A program made the position numbers and the translations under genes. A stretch of 64,000 nucleotides of DNA from Hexactinellida sp. DTS-2022 (Eukaryota > Porifera > Hexactinellida). The notes under the pieces are model-generated. The model was given only the letters and a program-made list of their open reading frames with translations. It searched no databases and was not told the DNA's origin. This document shows, one piece after another, positions 47,530 through 59,100 of the stretch. Numbering within the stretch: the first letter of the stretch is position 1; the number at the start of each line of letters is the position of its first letter. Where the stretch lies: contig JAPNXP010000017.1 in the NCBI GenBank assembly GCA_028753945.1, positions 62,001 through 126,000 on the forward strand. The letters run 5' to 3'.

Positions 47530-48360
47530 TAGGTTGGCGTACATAGACATGGTTACTTACAGGCCTAATCAATTAAAATCGTGCGGATGCTTCTGTACAG
47601 TTTAACGTGCTGAAGTATGATTGTATTGTACTTAAATTCTATTATAAATTATGAAATATTTTCAAGGTAAAATGAGATAAAACCATTTCCTTATAAGGAG
47701 GCGATCATAAGGTTGCAGGAGTCATAGTTACTTTGAGCCAAAATTTCAATAAATTGGCAGCTAGTGCGTGTATCTATTATAATTAAAAAATATTTTAATA
47801 ACATTGAAGCTCAAATTAGTGAATCGATTATAATTAAGCAGTATAAATTCGGCATATTAATAGGTAAATACGTATAATGACCATGATGCAGTCAATAATA
47901 ATTTCAAACAAGTAATATTTTTTTTACGTAGATTACCGATCCAAGCGGATTGAAACAATCCAATTTTTCAAGCTTGGGTTGGACGTTGATAACATTAATG
48001 GGAATGTTTGCTTCGATTATACATTTATGCTGTCGAAGTTACTGGTAACTGAACTTCCATATATAAGGAAGTTTTGGAATCTAACACCCATAAGCAGAAT
48101 AATGAAATTTGTTTAGAAATAATATTCCGTTCAGTTACCAACAACTGAATTCCATAAAAGTTATTTCTTCTTTAATGGGAGGTGTGATAGCGTTTTTCGA
48201 CGGAAATTGGTTAAGAAACATATTTTGCATTGAATTCAATATCTGAAACCGAAACTACTGGTCAGTGATTAGTTCGCCCATTTATATCAATCTTATTAAT
48301 AGTTTAGGAGCATTGTGAATTAACTTGTCAGAAAAATTGCGCCAATACACAAGCGTATTA
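47530..48360. other. Intronic, nothing recognised
   Basis: AT-rich sequence without gene, repeat or hairpin signal that I can support. Confidence 0.3.
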
Positions 48361-48364
48361 TATT

Positions 48365-48994
48365 CAGGGATGGATCCAGCACAAAATATCTGGGGGATGT
48401 GCAATGCCCAAGGTTGGGTCTTATAATTGTGGAGGCCGTGTGAAACGCCCGCGAGGCAACTGTGCCAGTTTGGACATTCTTTTTTTGAGAACCGCGGGTG
48501 AGAAAGCATCTTTCAATAAAGTTGAAATCAATTTAATATACGTTAAAGAAATCTATTCTAAATTCAAATTCACAGACTTTTTCAAATTAATTATGAATTA
48601 ATTAAACTATTCATTAACCAATAATCACAATGAATAAACAGTTACTAGTCAACGATTAATAATAACCATCGGTATTTACTATTTATATATATCTAGTTAA
48701 AATAAATGTACATCTAAATACCACTTTCAGTGAGAGAGAACTCAGCAATTTAGTTCTGTTTGGTTAATTAGTTTTGAATTTGGAGGATTCCTGATATTTG
48801 ATATACAACGTTCCCAAAAGTATTCACAGAAAAGATAGGGAAGAGAACTCTGAGATAATTTTCTCAACCAGTCTCCCTAGAAATAATTTTTGGATTATAA
48901 TATCATATTCTGCGGAGGGGGGGGGGATTCGCACTGCCCCTGAGTAATTTTGGGGGGTGCGAACCCCCCTGAGTTCCCCGTGGATCCATCCCTG
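48365..48994. mobile_element. hAT-type element, TIR CAGGGATGGATCCA
   Basis: Ends CAGGGATGGATCCA / TGGATCCATCCCTG. Flanking 8-mers ATTATATT and ATTATAAT agree at 7 of 8. A G10 run and GGGGTGCGAACCCCCC lie near the right end. Related to 40486-40622. Confidence 0.78.
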
Positions 48995-49245
48995 ATTATA
49001 ATGATAAGAAAATAATTTAAGGCTAAAGTCTTCGGTGAATATCGTTTCAATGTCATTCCATGCCAAAACAAATCCGCTCCATCGTAAAGCTGCTTACGAA
49101 CACTTTTTGGTATAATTAAAGAAAATTGTAAATGTGTGCAAATATTAGAAATTATTAAACTCTCAATTTAAAAAAGAATTGGATTGAAGTTATAATAATC
49201 AAAATACTATGTACTTACAAATATAAATCAATGTATAACAATTAC

Positions 49246-49591
49246 CTAAACGTGATTTCCCTTTAATTATACAATAAGGAACATTCATCTTACGACAGAG
49301 AGCAGGTAACCAAACAATTAGCTCAATTGGATTAACATCGTGTGCTATTAATACAAGCTTTGTTTTCTTTTCCTCAATCAGAGATGTAACATGATTAATT
49401 CCGAATTTCAATGTATTATGCTTCTTTATTCCAATCTGTTTCTGACCAGCTACAACTGCTTGCGCCTGACGGAGTAAACGTAAACGTTTTTGTTTATGAG
49501 TTTCCGGACGATACTTATGCAAAAGTTTGAATAAATTGGTAACAGTTTGCTTTTGTAAAGTTTGATTAAATTGGTTTATTGCAGGTGGAAC
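49246..49591 (-). CDS. RPL7A: Ribosomal protein eL8 (RPL7A), exon 2, central domain
   Basis: Runs from acceptor AG (49593-49592) to donor G|GTAATT (49246), 346 nt. It opens with [16 protein letters not shown] and continues through [14 protein letters not shown] into the L7Ae/L30e-type RNA-binding fold: [31 protein letters not shown] and [18 protein letters not shown]. Exon 1 ends with a lysine codon and this exon starts with GTT, giving the conserved KVPPAINQF junction in phase 0. In the ribosome eL8 binds 28S rRNA. The open frame continues past the donor into the intron but loses similarity immediately. Confidence 0.97.
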
Positions 49592-50230
49592 CTAGTGATA
49601 CAATAGTATAGATTCCATAAAAAACAATAAAAACGTTTCAAAGACTAAATTGATTATAGTCAACCGTTAAAAATACAATAGACCCTAGCTAAACCGAACA
49701 AGGTTGTACAACTGAGAAGATAAACTATTAAGTGAAAATATTATTGGATTGACAATCGAACAAACTCCTTGATTTAGAACCAATTATAAAGTAATATCAA
49801 AATAGTATAATATTGTTGGTATAATAGAATAAAACGGGAATCCAGTTTGTAAGGACAAGCAAGTTAAATTTCGCAGGATGGAACAAATATGCATATAAAT
49901 CCGATATAATCGAACTCCTGATAAAAAGTATCAATTTCCAAGGTCCTCTGGTTTTCGTACAAACTAGTAGAGTCTACTATAGTATTTAGAATAATGAGTA
50001 GTACAATACGGGATCAGTCAGCAAATGTAAATGATGATAAATTACAAATTATTATAAAGAGCCCTTCGGTCTCGGTCGCTTCGAAATCACTCTCATAAAT
50101 ATCGCTTCGCGACCTTTGTTCGTTTTTATTAGACACTACATAACACAAGTGACGGACGCTTCGGAGCCATACCCTCCAAAAATATCACTCATAATAAATA
50201 ACTTTAACCAGTGGGTCCAATGTAGTGATA

Positions 50231-50550
50231 TAATTATTTGTGTGTTACATAGTTTCCGATCATTTACATTCTGTAGGCGGGTACGTGAGTACTAGAAACG
50301 AAGGAATAGTTAACGGACTAATCCGAAAATAAAAAGTTATATATCTACTGGAGAATATCAGAATTGTGTCAAATACTGTATCCAAATTGAATTCAGATTA
50401 TTTAAATCATATTAATATAACGAGCCCTTCAGTGTCGGTTCACTCTCTCACAAAGGTTGCTTTGCGACCTTGATTTGCTCGTGTTAGACACTAACGCAAC
50501 ACAATTAACGGCCGATTCGCGGCCTTACCCTCCTCAGAATATAACTCATA
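50231..50550. repeat. Duplicated repeat block, copy 1
   Basis: With the following hairpin element it matches 54141-54460 almost base for base (GTTACATAGTTTCCGATCAT, GAGCCCTTCAGTGTCGGTTC, CACAATTAACGGCCG). A more diverged extra copy of the CTTCGG part lies at 50055-50180. Host repeat unknown. Confidence 0.75.
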
Positions 50551-50552
50551 AT

Positions 50553-50852
50553 AAAATCCAAAATTGCAGCCGGTGCCGACGCATTTCCCTTTAGAGGCAC
50601 TACATTTGGTGGTTTGGTAACTAGTAGTGCCTCCAAATGAATGCTGTCTGCACAGCTACAATTTTGGATTTTATTCGCCATGTCATCATCACTATGAAGG
50701 TGTTAAACCATTTCAGAAAGTGTTTCGGAATGTAACGACCCTTAGTGAGTTGGAAGTTTCGTTTTAGCTCACTTCATTTAAGAGATGTTCAAGTTTCAGT
50801 AGAATATAGTAGGTGATGAGTCATAATTTTTATGTGCGTGTTGGGTGTTTAC
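50553..50852 (-). mobile_element. Old hairpin-ended element, part 1 (interrupted)
   Basis: Palindrome (ATCCAAAATTGCAGCC... at 50555) plus inverted body up to GTGTTGGGTGTTTAC, where a hAT element cuts in. The remainder is at 52476-52620. Confidence 0.8.
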
Positions 50853-52475
50853 CAGACGTGGCGCCAGAGGGGGAGAACAGGGGGGGGGGCAGCCGCCCCC
50901 CCTAGTTTAAATTCTGCCCCCCTCAGGGGGGCAGGATTTTAGGATAATCTCAAGTTAAAATAATATGTGATAACTTCGCCCAGGCTAATCCCTGGATTCA
51001 TGCCTAGAATTCCACGGAAATTACTCATTCCCCTGGGCAAATTCCTAGAAGAACGAGGTCTAAAACTTAGCTCGCTCGCTACTCTCGCTCGATTTTCATC
51101 AAAACATACATATTGTTACCGTATATCAGCTCGAATAGAGGCATCACCTCACCAGTGTATTATACAGCCATTTGTAAATACGCTCCTAATCCTGGTCTGA
51201 TCCAATTTTAATACGCCTAAATCACAAATTAATGTTGCCGTATAGGAGAGGATTCCAAATTTTTGCGCTCCTAATGAATATTTTCCAAAAATCTTGCTTC
51301 AAAAGGAGCGTCTCGCTCCTGGATAATTCCTTACACCTCACCCAGAAATTTTTTTATTAACACCATTTGTGATAATTATTTTCTTCGAGAATAACCGTGA
51401 CCTTCGTTATATAATGCCTTAATACTGAGTAGATTTTGCTGGACCATGGAATACTTAAAGGACATTGATTATTAGCTGACTTCTTTATCTCAATGGCTAG
51501 TAATGACAGAGCTGATAAATTCTTTATAATTGTATAGGAAGTTCAGGAACATGATATCAAGGCATACATAACACCCTTTATAATTGTGATATATTACCAT
51601 TTGATTACGTAATCGCTCTTTTTGTGGGTATTATCGTGTTTTTATAGCCTGCTTTTAACATAGTTAAACGCGTTATAAATGTTCAAAATGGGAACATGAG
51701 GATGTTCATAACTCGTTGAATGAAATATATCGAAATTATAAATGGAATGTTGACACATTCCTCGGTTGCCATGGAAATGCATATTTCCTAAAATGAGCCA
51801 TAATTCAAACTATCGATATTATGTAAATTATGCTAGTACTGATATATCCGTGATAGGTAACTTCCTATTCATTGATAATACATTTTCTAGGCCTAACTTC
51901 AATATTCTTTGAGATAATGAGATTATTAGCACCTAATTCTTTATATGGTAATACACTCATTATCTCAAAGAATAATAACGCGTTTAACTATGTTAAAAGC
52001 AGGATATAAAAACACGATCATTCCCACGAAAAATAGCGATTACGTAATCAAATGGTGATATATCACAATTATAAAGGGTGTTATGTATGCCTTGATATAA
52101 TGTTCCTGAACTCCTATACAATTATAAAGAATTTATCAGCTCTGTCATTACTAGCCATTGAGATAAAGAAGTCAGCTAAAAATCAATGGCCTTTAAGTAT
52201 TCCATGGTTCGGAGTAGTACATAGTAAGGAATATATAACGAAGGTCACGGGATAACATTATTTGTAATGCAATGCTTATTTAGTAACGGGTATATAAGCA
52301 AATATAATTTTTTTAATTCCCTGGATTTTCGATGAAGTCCCTATATCCCTGGATAGTTTGTCAGTATGACAAGTTTGTCGTAGCTCCATTGTTTTCAGAT
52401 AATTCTGACAGATGGAAAAGCTGTCCCCTTCAAAAATAGTTGCCACCTAGTTCGAAAAACCTGGCGCCGCGCATG
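50853..52475. mobile_element. hAT-like element inside the hairpin element
   Basis: Ends CAGACGTGGCGCCAGAGGG and CCTGGCGCCGCGCATG. Flanks GTGTTTAC and GAGTTCAC each differ by one base from GTGTTCAC, the sequence in the intact relative at 32366. A G9/C-run block lies at 50880. It hosts foldback copy 2. Confidence 0.75.
51396..52249. mobile_element. Foldback element, copy 2
   Basis: Same family as 13371-14665 (CGTGACCTTCG / CGAAGGTCACG). It lacks the nested MITE: the sequence GATATATCCG at 51840 is uninterrupted. Flanks GAATAAC / GGATAAC may be a decayed duplication. Confidence 0.85.
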
Positions 52476-52620
52476 GAGTTCACCCAACACCAACCAACCC
52501 ATTCGAGATATACAATCCACTAAATTGTAAAACACATGTTTTACGATGTTTTTATCACCTCAAGGTGTCAAGACCCAATTGTAAAGGTGCTGCGTGGCAT
52601 AAAGATCAGCTATTAAAACC
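52476..52620 (-). mobile_element. Old hairpin-ended element, part 2
   Basis: Continues 50553-50852: CACCCAACACCAACCAACCC, then TCACCTCAAGGTGTCAAGACC. The body is cut by foldback copy 3. Confidence 0.75.
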
Positions 52621-52798
52621 CGATAATTCCCACGAAAATAGCGATTACGTAATCAAATGGTGATATATCACAATTCTAAAGGGTGTTATGAATGCCTTGA
52701 TATCATGTTCCTAACTTCCAATATAGTTATAAGTTATAACGAATTTCTAAGGTCTGTCATTACTAGCTATAGAGATAAAGATATGTCAGCTAATAAGG
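52621..52798. mobile_element. Foldback element, truncated copy 3
   Basis: One arm only: GATTACGTAATCAAATGGTG, GATATCATGTTCCTAACTTC, AGATATGTCAGCTAATAA. Confidence 0.75.
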
Positions 52799-52809
52799 GG
52801 CACCTGCAT

Positions 52810-52935
52810 TTGTCAGAATTTTGAAGTTGTCATTTGTCAGAATTTTCATCACTGGCATTTGTCAGAATGGTTTTTAACGAGTTCTGACTTTGTCAGAATA
52901 GTTCTATCGAGTTCTGATTTAGTCAGAATTTCTAG
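52810..52935. repeat. TTTGTCAGAAT minisatellite
   Basis: Six copies of TTTGTCAGAAT-like motifs, interspersed with inverted AGTTCTGA. Possibly the subterminal repeats of a small MITE. Confidence 0.7.
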
Positions 52936-53019
52936 CTGATTGTTGCTATTATCATGATGTGTATTTAATTAGTATTTGTGAACTTATTAGAAGAAAAAAC
53001 AATAAATAATACTAAATAA

Positions 53020-53300
53020 TTGGTACTTATGCTCCGTTTAACTTGTGAATATTTGAAAACTATCTTCTATTTGTGTACGACATAAAACAATTGGCTGATT
53101 TTTTGAATAAACTACAATGGATCTAAGAGTCCACTCCTTATTCCTTGCCCTGGAGATATCTTTCCCTAAGCGCAAACGCCCTATATCATTGTCTGTATCT
53201 TGAATGACATTATTTAGTGCTGACATAAACGTCCATATCCTTGGGTGACAAGTTCTAAAATCGACTTCAGTTTAGAGTGGTAATGTTGCAGTGTATATGC
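53020..53300 (-). pseudogene. MULE transposase relic, C-terminal fragment 2
   Basis: HYHSKLKSI is followed, after a one-base shift, by RTCHPRIWTFMSALNNVIQD and RLRLGKDISRARNKEW, the same block as in the better preserved relic at 55840-55940. A GTGCATATGCAC minisatellite follows at 53300-53420. Confidence 0.6.
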
Positions 53301-53847
53301 ACTTGTGGTGTACATGCATGTACACCAGCTTCTTGGTGTACATGCATGTAGACTGGTGCATATGCACTTTGAGAAGTCACTTTTAATTAAGTGCATATAC
53401 ACCAGTGTAAACGCACTTTTGCTTATTTTTAATGTCAATGGGTGCTTATGAATTTAAATTAGTATATTGTGAATACCTGTAGTTATGATTCAGTCGAAAC
53501 AGGTTTTTCTAATCCCAGTTTTTGTAACTGATCGTTTTCTATTTATTCTAAATGTGTAAGAAATTCCAATTTTGTTTATTTTCAATCCGTTTATTTTAAC
53601 TTTATTCTAACTATCGGATTTTCTTACTTTATTTCTATGAAAATAAGTATTTAGAATAAACCGGTTTCGACTGTATAACACTAGATTATAATTGATAAGA
53701 TACAATTATAATCATGCAATGCATTTCAATAAACACAAATTCTTTGAAGTTGATTCTAATTATATTCCCAACAATGCAGCCTACAATTGCATGTGTGAAA
53801 ATCTAATCGATTGCAATTTTATCAAAGTAATTTACGCGCGCCGTATG

Positions 53848-53995
53848 CAGGATTGTCAAAAGGTTAGGTCATGACCTGACCTGACCTGTATGATTTTTTC
53901 CACCATGACCTGAGCTTACCTGACCGTAAATATTGTATATAAGACCTGACTTGATCTGCCCTGACCTGACATTGCGGGAACTTCTGACAAGCCTG
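53848..53995. mobile_element. hAT-type MITE with CCTGACCTGA repeats
   Basis: Ends CAGGATTGTCAAAAG / CTTCTGACAAGCCTG. Flanks GCCGTATG and GCCGGATG agree at 7 of 8. The interior is TGACCTGACCTG and variants. Confidence 0.82.
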
Positions 53996-54140
53996 GCCGG
54001 ATGTCATAATCATAAATATCTATAATATTAAATCTCGATTGTTGTGTATTTGTTTGTCCGGATTGTATTAAAGTGATGGGGGGAAAATAGAAACCGCATT
54101 TTTATATGAGATATAAACTAACTTTCAAATGTTATAATTG

Positions 54141-54460
54141 AATTATTTGTGTGTTACATAGTTTCCGATCATTTACAATCTGTAGGCGGGTACGGGAGTA
54201 CTAGAAACGAATGAATAGTTAACGGACTAATCCGAAAAATAAAAAGTTATATATCTACTGGAAAATATCAGAATTGTATCATATACTGTATCCAAATTGA
54301 ATTCAGATTATTCAAATCATATTAATATAACGAGCCCTTTAGTGTCGGTTCACTCTCTCACAAAGGTTGCTTTGCGACCTTGATTTGCTCGTGTTAGACA
54401 CTAACGCAACACAATTAACGGCCGCTTCGCGGCTTTACCCTCCTCAGAATATAACTCATA
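54141..54460. repeat. Duplicated repeat block, copy 2
   Basis: Near-identical to 50231-50550 and likewise joined to a hairpin-element copy, so the composite was duplicated as a unit. Confidence 0.75.
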
Positions 54461-54462
54461 AT

Positions 54463-55005
54463 AAAATCCAAAATTGCAGCCGGTGCCGACGCATTTCCCT
54501 TTAGAGGCACTACATTTGGTGGTTTGGTAACTAGTAGTGCCTCCAAATGAATGCTGTCTGCACAGCTGCAATTTTGGATTTTATTCGCCATGTCATCATC
54601 ACTATGAAGGTGTTAAACCATTTCAGAAAGGTGTTTCGGAATGTAACGACCCTTAGTGAGTTGGAAGTTTCGTTTTAGCTCACTTCATTTAAGAGATGTT
54701 CAAGTTTCAGTAGAATATAGTAGGTGATGAGTCATAATTTTTATGTGCGTGTTGGGTGATCACCCAACACCAACCAACTCAATCGAAATATTTAATTCAC
54801 AAAATTGTAAGATCACATTTTTTGATGATGTTATCATCACCTCAAGGTTTCAAGACCCACTTGTATAGGTTGTAAGCGGCATAAGGACCAATTGATAAAT
54901 TGGAAGTTTGTTTCTATCTGATATCGTTTCTGAGATTAATGAAATTTAGCTAATTTGTATAAATATTTAATTAATTCATTGATAATATAATTTAACACCA
55001 TTATT
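54463..55005 (-). mobile_element. Old hairpin-ended element, intact in the duplicate
   Basis: Palindrome at 54466-54582 and body to about 55005. It shows the uninterrupted GGGTGATCACCCAAC where copy 1 has the hAT insertion. Confidence 0.82.
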
Positions 55006-55082
55006 TTTCTTCTATAAAATGAAAGCAACACAGATATTAATTTCAGTTGAGAATGAGAAAAAATATTAAATTACATTACTAT

Positions 55083-55402
55083 AGGAAATTAACTCGCCAT
55101 GAAATTAACGCGAATTGGAGCTGAACATTTTCAAATACATGAAATTAACGCGAATAAATTTCAGGATAATTAATTTCCTGATTAAAATATATTTATTGTG
55201 CCCAAATAGGCTTCCAATCTACTTGATAGACATGGTATATCCTTTCAACCTAGTTGCACATCTGAAAATATGTAGCTCGGAAGTTTGTCCATCCATTGTA
55301 TAATTTAGCTAAATAGCAGGAAATTAACGCTACATTAAATTATCGCGAAGGAAATTAACGAAGAAATTCGCGTTAATTTCATGGCGCGTTAATTTCCTAT
55401 TA
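55083..55402. mobile_element. TAGGAAATTAACGC-family MITE, copy 1
   Basis: Both ends carry TAGGAAATTAAC with repeated CATGAAATTAACGCG. The middle (GCTTCCAATCTACTTGATAG) recurs inverted in copy 2 at 56083-56435. Confidence 0.75.
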
Positions 55403-55419
55403 TAAGTTAGTTTAAATAT

Positions 55420-57265
55420 ATCAGGAACTTGTCTAGGATTGGTGCTCTGCAGGTTGGACAAGTCTGTGCCAATTCTGAAATAGGAATGTTACATTGGCGC
55501 AACTGTTTGCATGTTTGCACGGCAAGAAAACCATGTGACCTGGCGTAAATTTAGGCCAACGACGCAAAAAAATTGATCTCCCTGTTCTTCTCTATCGCTT
55601 TCATCCGAATCATCAGAAATGATTACGATATTAGTAGGTTCATTTAATGTATTTGTGTTTGTAAGCGAATGGGTTATAGAGGCTAAAAATCCTCATGGAG
55701 TATATACATCACTTGTGAGTCTTTCTCTGCACTCTTTTCGATGTGCAATGTTATTCTTGACTTGTTTTTTCTTGATCTAGTGATTTCTCTTCCTAATGCT
55801 AATCAAGAGATATCATTATCATAATCTGTAATTAAATCATTAAGAGTATGCAAAAAAATCCAAATGCGTGGATGACTAGTCTTGAATAGACATTTCAACT
55901 TTGCATGATAACACTCAACGCCATTATTTGTTATATTTTCGAATTTTCGAATACTGACAACTTACTCGCGGTAACTTGTAATAGCCAATATCTTCTAAAA
56001 TCTCTAAGTAAACCATAAAGTTTCCACTTATCTATTTGTTGTAAAGCTGGGGGTTGGATTACAGAGTACCTTGATGTAGGAAATTAACGCGATGAAATTA
56101 ATGCGAATTTCCCCAAATCGCGTTAATTTCATAGAGCGTTAATTTCCATGACCTTAATTTCCTGCTATTTAGCAAAATTATACAATGGATGGACAAACTT
56201 CCGAGCTACATATTTTCAGATGTGCAACCAGTTTGAAAGGATATACCTATGTCTTTCAAGTAGATTGGAAGCCTATTTGGGCACAATAAAAGTACTAAAT
56301 CAGGAGATTAATAATCCTGAAATTTTTTATAAAATTTATTCGCGTTAATTTGATGTATTTGAAAATGTTCAGCTCCAATTCGCGTTAATTACCTTCGCGT
56401 TAATTACATGGCGCGTTAATTTCCTATAATAAGGTAAGTAGAGTGTATTAAACCGCATGGTAGGTGTGGAATTGACATTATTTTCTTTACAAACAAAGCT
56501 AACTCTGGGTTATTTCGATAACATGAGGTTAATCCATACTTTTGTATCTTACGCCAAATATATTGCGTGGAATGGAACAAACATCGATAGATTCGAGTTC
56601 CTGGCTGGATAAGCATGTTTAAATGCGTTTCGAGATCATCTTTCGCAATCAGACAACATGTTTGTTGGTTGGAACTGCGGGAAAAGATCTTTTATTTTCA
56701 GGATAACTTCGGTATACAATTCTTCATCTTTATGAGTCATCAAACAATCAATAGCTGGGATTGTGTGGCTGCCAATTTATATAAAAATGGTAAACAATTG
56801 ATAAAATATATTGGGTACCACAAAAAACGTACCATCAAATTGGATATCACAAATTTCTCCAATTATGTTGTGAATTTTTTCTGAGAAAAATATAACAGCT
56901 ATTCTCTCATCTAAAGTGACTGTTGTCTTAAAATTCAGTGCAAAATTCGTTTTTGGTAATAGAGTAGAAAATTAAATCGAAGACTTAGGAATTATCGGTT
57001 GTGAGTTTCTTCGTGCTCTAAACATTAGATACTCGCACTCCTTGAAAGTGACTATACCTATGTCTATGCGCTGAAGGGTCGGATCTAGTAATATCATTAA
57101 ATAAGTCGCGAAGGTTTTCGCGAGAATTCTTTGCCAATGTCCTGCATGTATCTAGTGCAAACACTTCAAATTATATACATCAACTTCATGATTATGCAAT
57201 GACTTTGGATAAAGTAAATTAACCTGAGTATTCAATTTAGCGCTGTCTTTGCAACCATCCCTGAA
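55420..57265 (-). pseudogene. FLYWCH-MULE transposase relic with C-terminal RING finger
   Basis: Minus-strand translation, in broken frames, gives in order: a FLYWCH-like finger remnant (CKDSAKLNT...SLHNHEVD, 57260-57170); SRENLRDLFNDITRSD (57090); the first DDE block IQFDGTFFVVP (56845); CLMTHKDEELYTEVILKIKD and NMLSDCERWSRNAF (56740-56620); LFHSTQYIWRKIQKYGL (56585-56535); NNGVECYHAKLKCLFKTSHP (55940-55880). The tail has an acidic SUMO-interaction-like motif (IVIISDDSDESD, 55635-55600) and a C3HC4 RING (FLPCKHANSC, CPTCRAPILDKF) with two frameshifts and one Cys-to-Gly loss. A MITE at 56083-56435 interrupts it. It catalysed MULE transposition when intact. Confidence 0.75.
56083..56435. mobile_element. 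TAGGAAATTAACGC-family MITE, copy 2
   Basis: Inverted relative of 55083-55402, inserted in the MULE transposase between SIPHLPC and the C-terminal block. Ends TAGGAAATTAACGCG / CGCGTTAATTTCCTA. Confidence 0.75.
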
Positions 57266-57404
57266 AAGAACACATTTATGTAAACGCAATCAGACTTTTT
57301 TTTATTGGAAATTTTTTAATATCCATCTGAAGTAGTAATGGGTTTGCCTCCTCCGCGTTAATATTATTAAGTGTTATATTCCATATGTTAGGAAAAGTAA
57401 AGTA

Positions 57405-58308
57405 CAGTCAAACCTCTCTATAGTGAACACCCTCGGGACCGGAAGTTTTGTTCATTATAGCGAGGTGTTCATTAATCAGAGGTTACATTGGAATAGTATA
57501 ACAATAACATTTATTAAGCCGATGATTTAAGTATGCAATGTTAACTGTGTATTTAGCTTTTAATTAATTATATTTAAATAATCAGTGAGTTTTGACTGCC
57601 TTTGACATGTTCCTTTAAATATTAACTCTTTGAATGCTGATTCAGCTTTCATTGCGGCTTCAAACACCTGACTGTCGTAATTACTGAATGCCTTGATTAC
57701 AACAAACCACTGCCAAATAAGATCATTTACTTCGCAATGACTAGACAATCTAACTCTCTTAATTTGTGGATTACAGTTTTCTTTGCAAGCCATTTGGATT
57801 TCTTGTTTCTTCTTAAGGATGTTATTTACGGCTCCACAGATATGCCAAATCGATTAGCTACATCACGCTGGCTATGGGTTGAGGCAAATTATACTACATT
57901 GAGCTTTTCGGATATTGTAAGATTTTTCCTTTTCAGTGACATTACGTTTAGAATCTAGATGAATAAATTAACCTGACTTGATAGAGTAATTCAAAACTAC
58001 TTAGTACGTAATATACCCATTGATAACTTATTAGTAGTCGATGACATATATCTTTTCACGCTTTCCATATAATACCGATTATTATGTATCAGAAACCTGA
58101 CCCATGTTCACTAATTAGAGGTTCATTCTAATTGAGATACATAGGAAATGTTCACATAAGGTGTTCACTATTCACAGTATAGAGGTGTTCATTAAAGAGA
58201 GGTTATTATTAAGATTATTTGATAGGGAAATATTTGGGACCGGAATATAGTGTTCACTATTTGGAGGCGTTCACTAATGAGAGGTGTTCACTATTGGAGG
58301 TTTGACTG
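57405..58308 (-). mobile_element. pogo/Tigger-type element, internally deleted
   Basis: Ends CAGTCAAACCTCTCTATAG and GGAGGTTTGACTG are flanked by TA. The minus strand keeps the CENP-B-like N-terminus in broken frames: SLKRKNLTISEKLNVV, SQRDVANRFGIS and NDLIWQWFVV. The DDE domain is missing. The mixed repeats GTGTTCACTA lie inside both ends. Confidence 0.85.
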
Positions 58309-59100
58309 TAGTACGTAATTTTAAAAATGCTTACATTAGTCATGCTTATATAATTAACTAGTGATAGGCAATATTGTTATTGACACACACATATACTCAA
58401 TTAGTCAGAAGTGACAAATGCAAACACATATAATAAGGTTCAATTGTCGTGTGAAATTGGAATTTCAATTGACATTGAATATCCGGACTACAATGAAAAT
58501 TCAAAATTCACACTACACTAAGTTTTAATCTGTGAAAAGACTAGACTAAAGCCATCTAATCTTGAAAATAGTAGGACTAAGCCAATACATTGAGTAGGAC
58601 TAACGCAGTCACTTGAAATGAGTAGGACTAAATTTCAGGGAAAATGTAACTCAAAAAGTTCTAGAAATTGATAAATTTTGGGAGCGATTGAGTGAAACCT
58701 GATGGAGCCATTACTTAATTTGTAATTCCGTACGTCATGTAAACCAGAATGTGTAAACAGCTGTTTCACATTGTGTTAAACTATTCTATGAAATTAAGAG
58801 TCAATCCGATCGGAATTGGAGCAATTAGTCCAGAAAACCTATTGTATAAAGTCATGATCCCAAAAAAACGCGTGAAAATCCAAGAGATCGTTGTCACAGT
58901 ACAAAATTACCCCTGTAGACAAATTTTCAGCTTTCTGGAACTCGTAGTATTTCCAATTAATCCTAGACAGAAACACACACACACAAAGAGCAATTTTGTT
59001 TCATTAATGTATAGATTAATCGAACCTTTGTTTGACGGGAAGATGGCAGCTAACTATCTGGTGCCGGTAGCGAAAACCCTCAGATGTGCACTAGCACAGG

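Larger units (their letters stand above)
34478..49245 (-). other. RPL7A intron 2 (about 14.8 kb, TE-filled)
   Basis: Bounded by donor GTAATT at 49245 and acceptor TAG at 34478. It contains the elements listed between these points. No independent host gene was recognised inside. No box C/D snoRNA was recognised, although vertebrate RPL7A introns host some. Confidence 0.9.
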
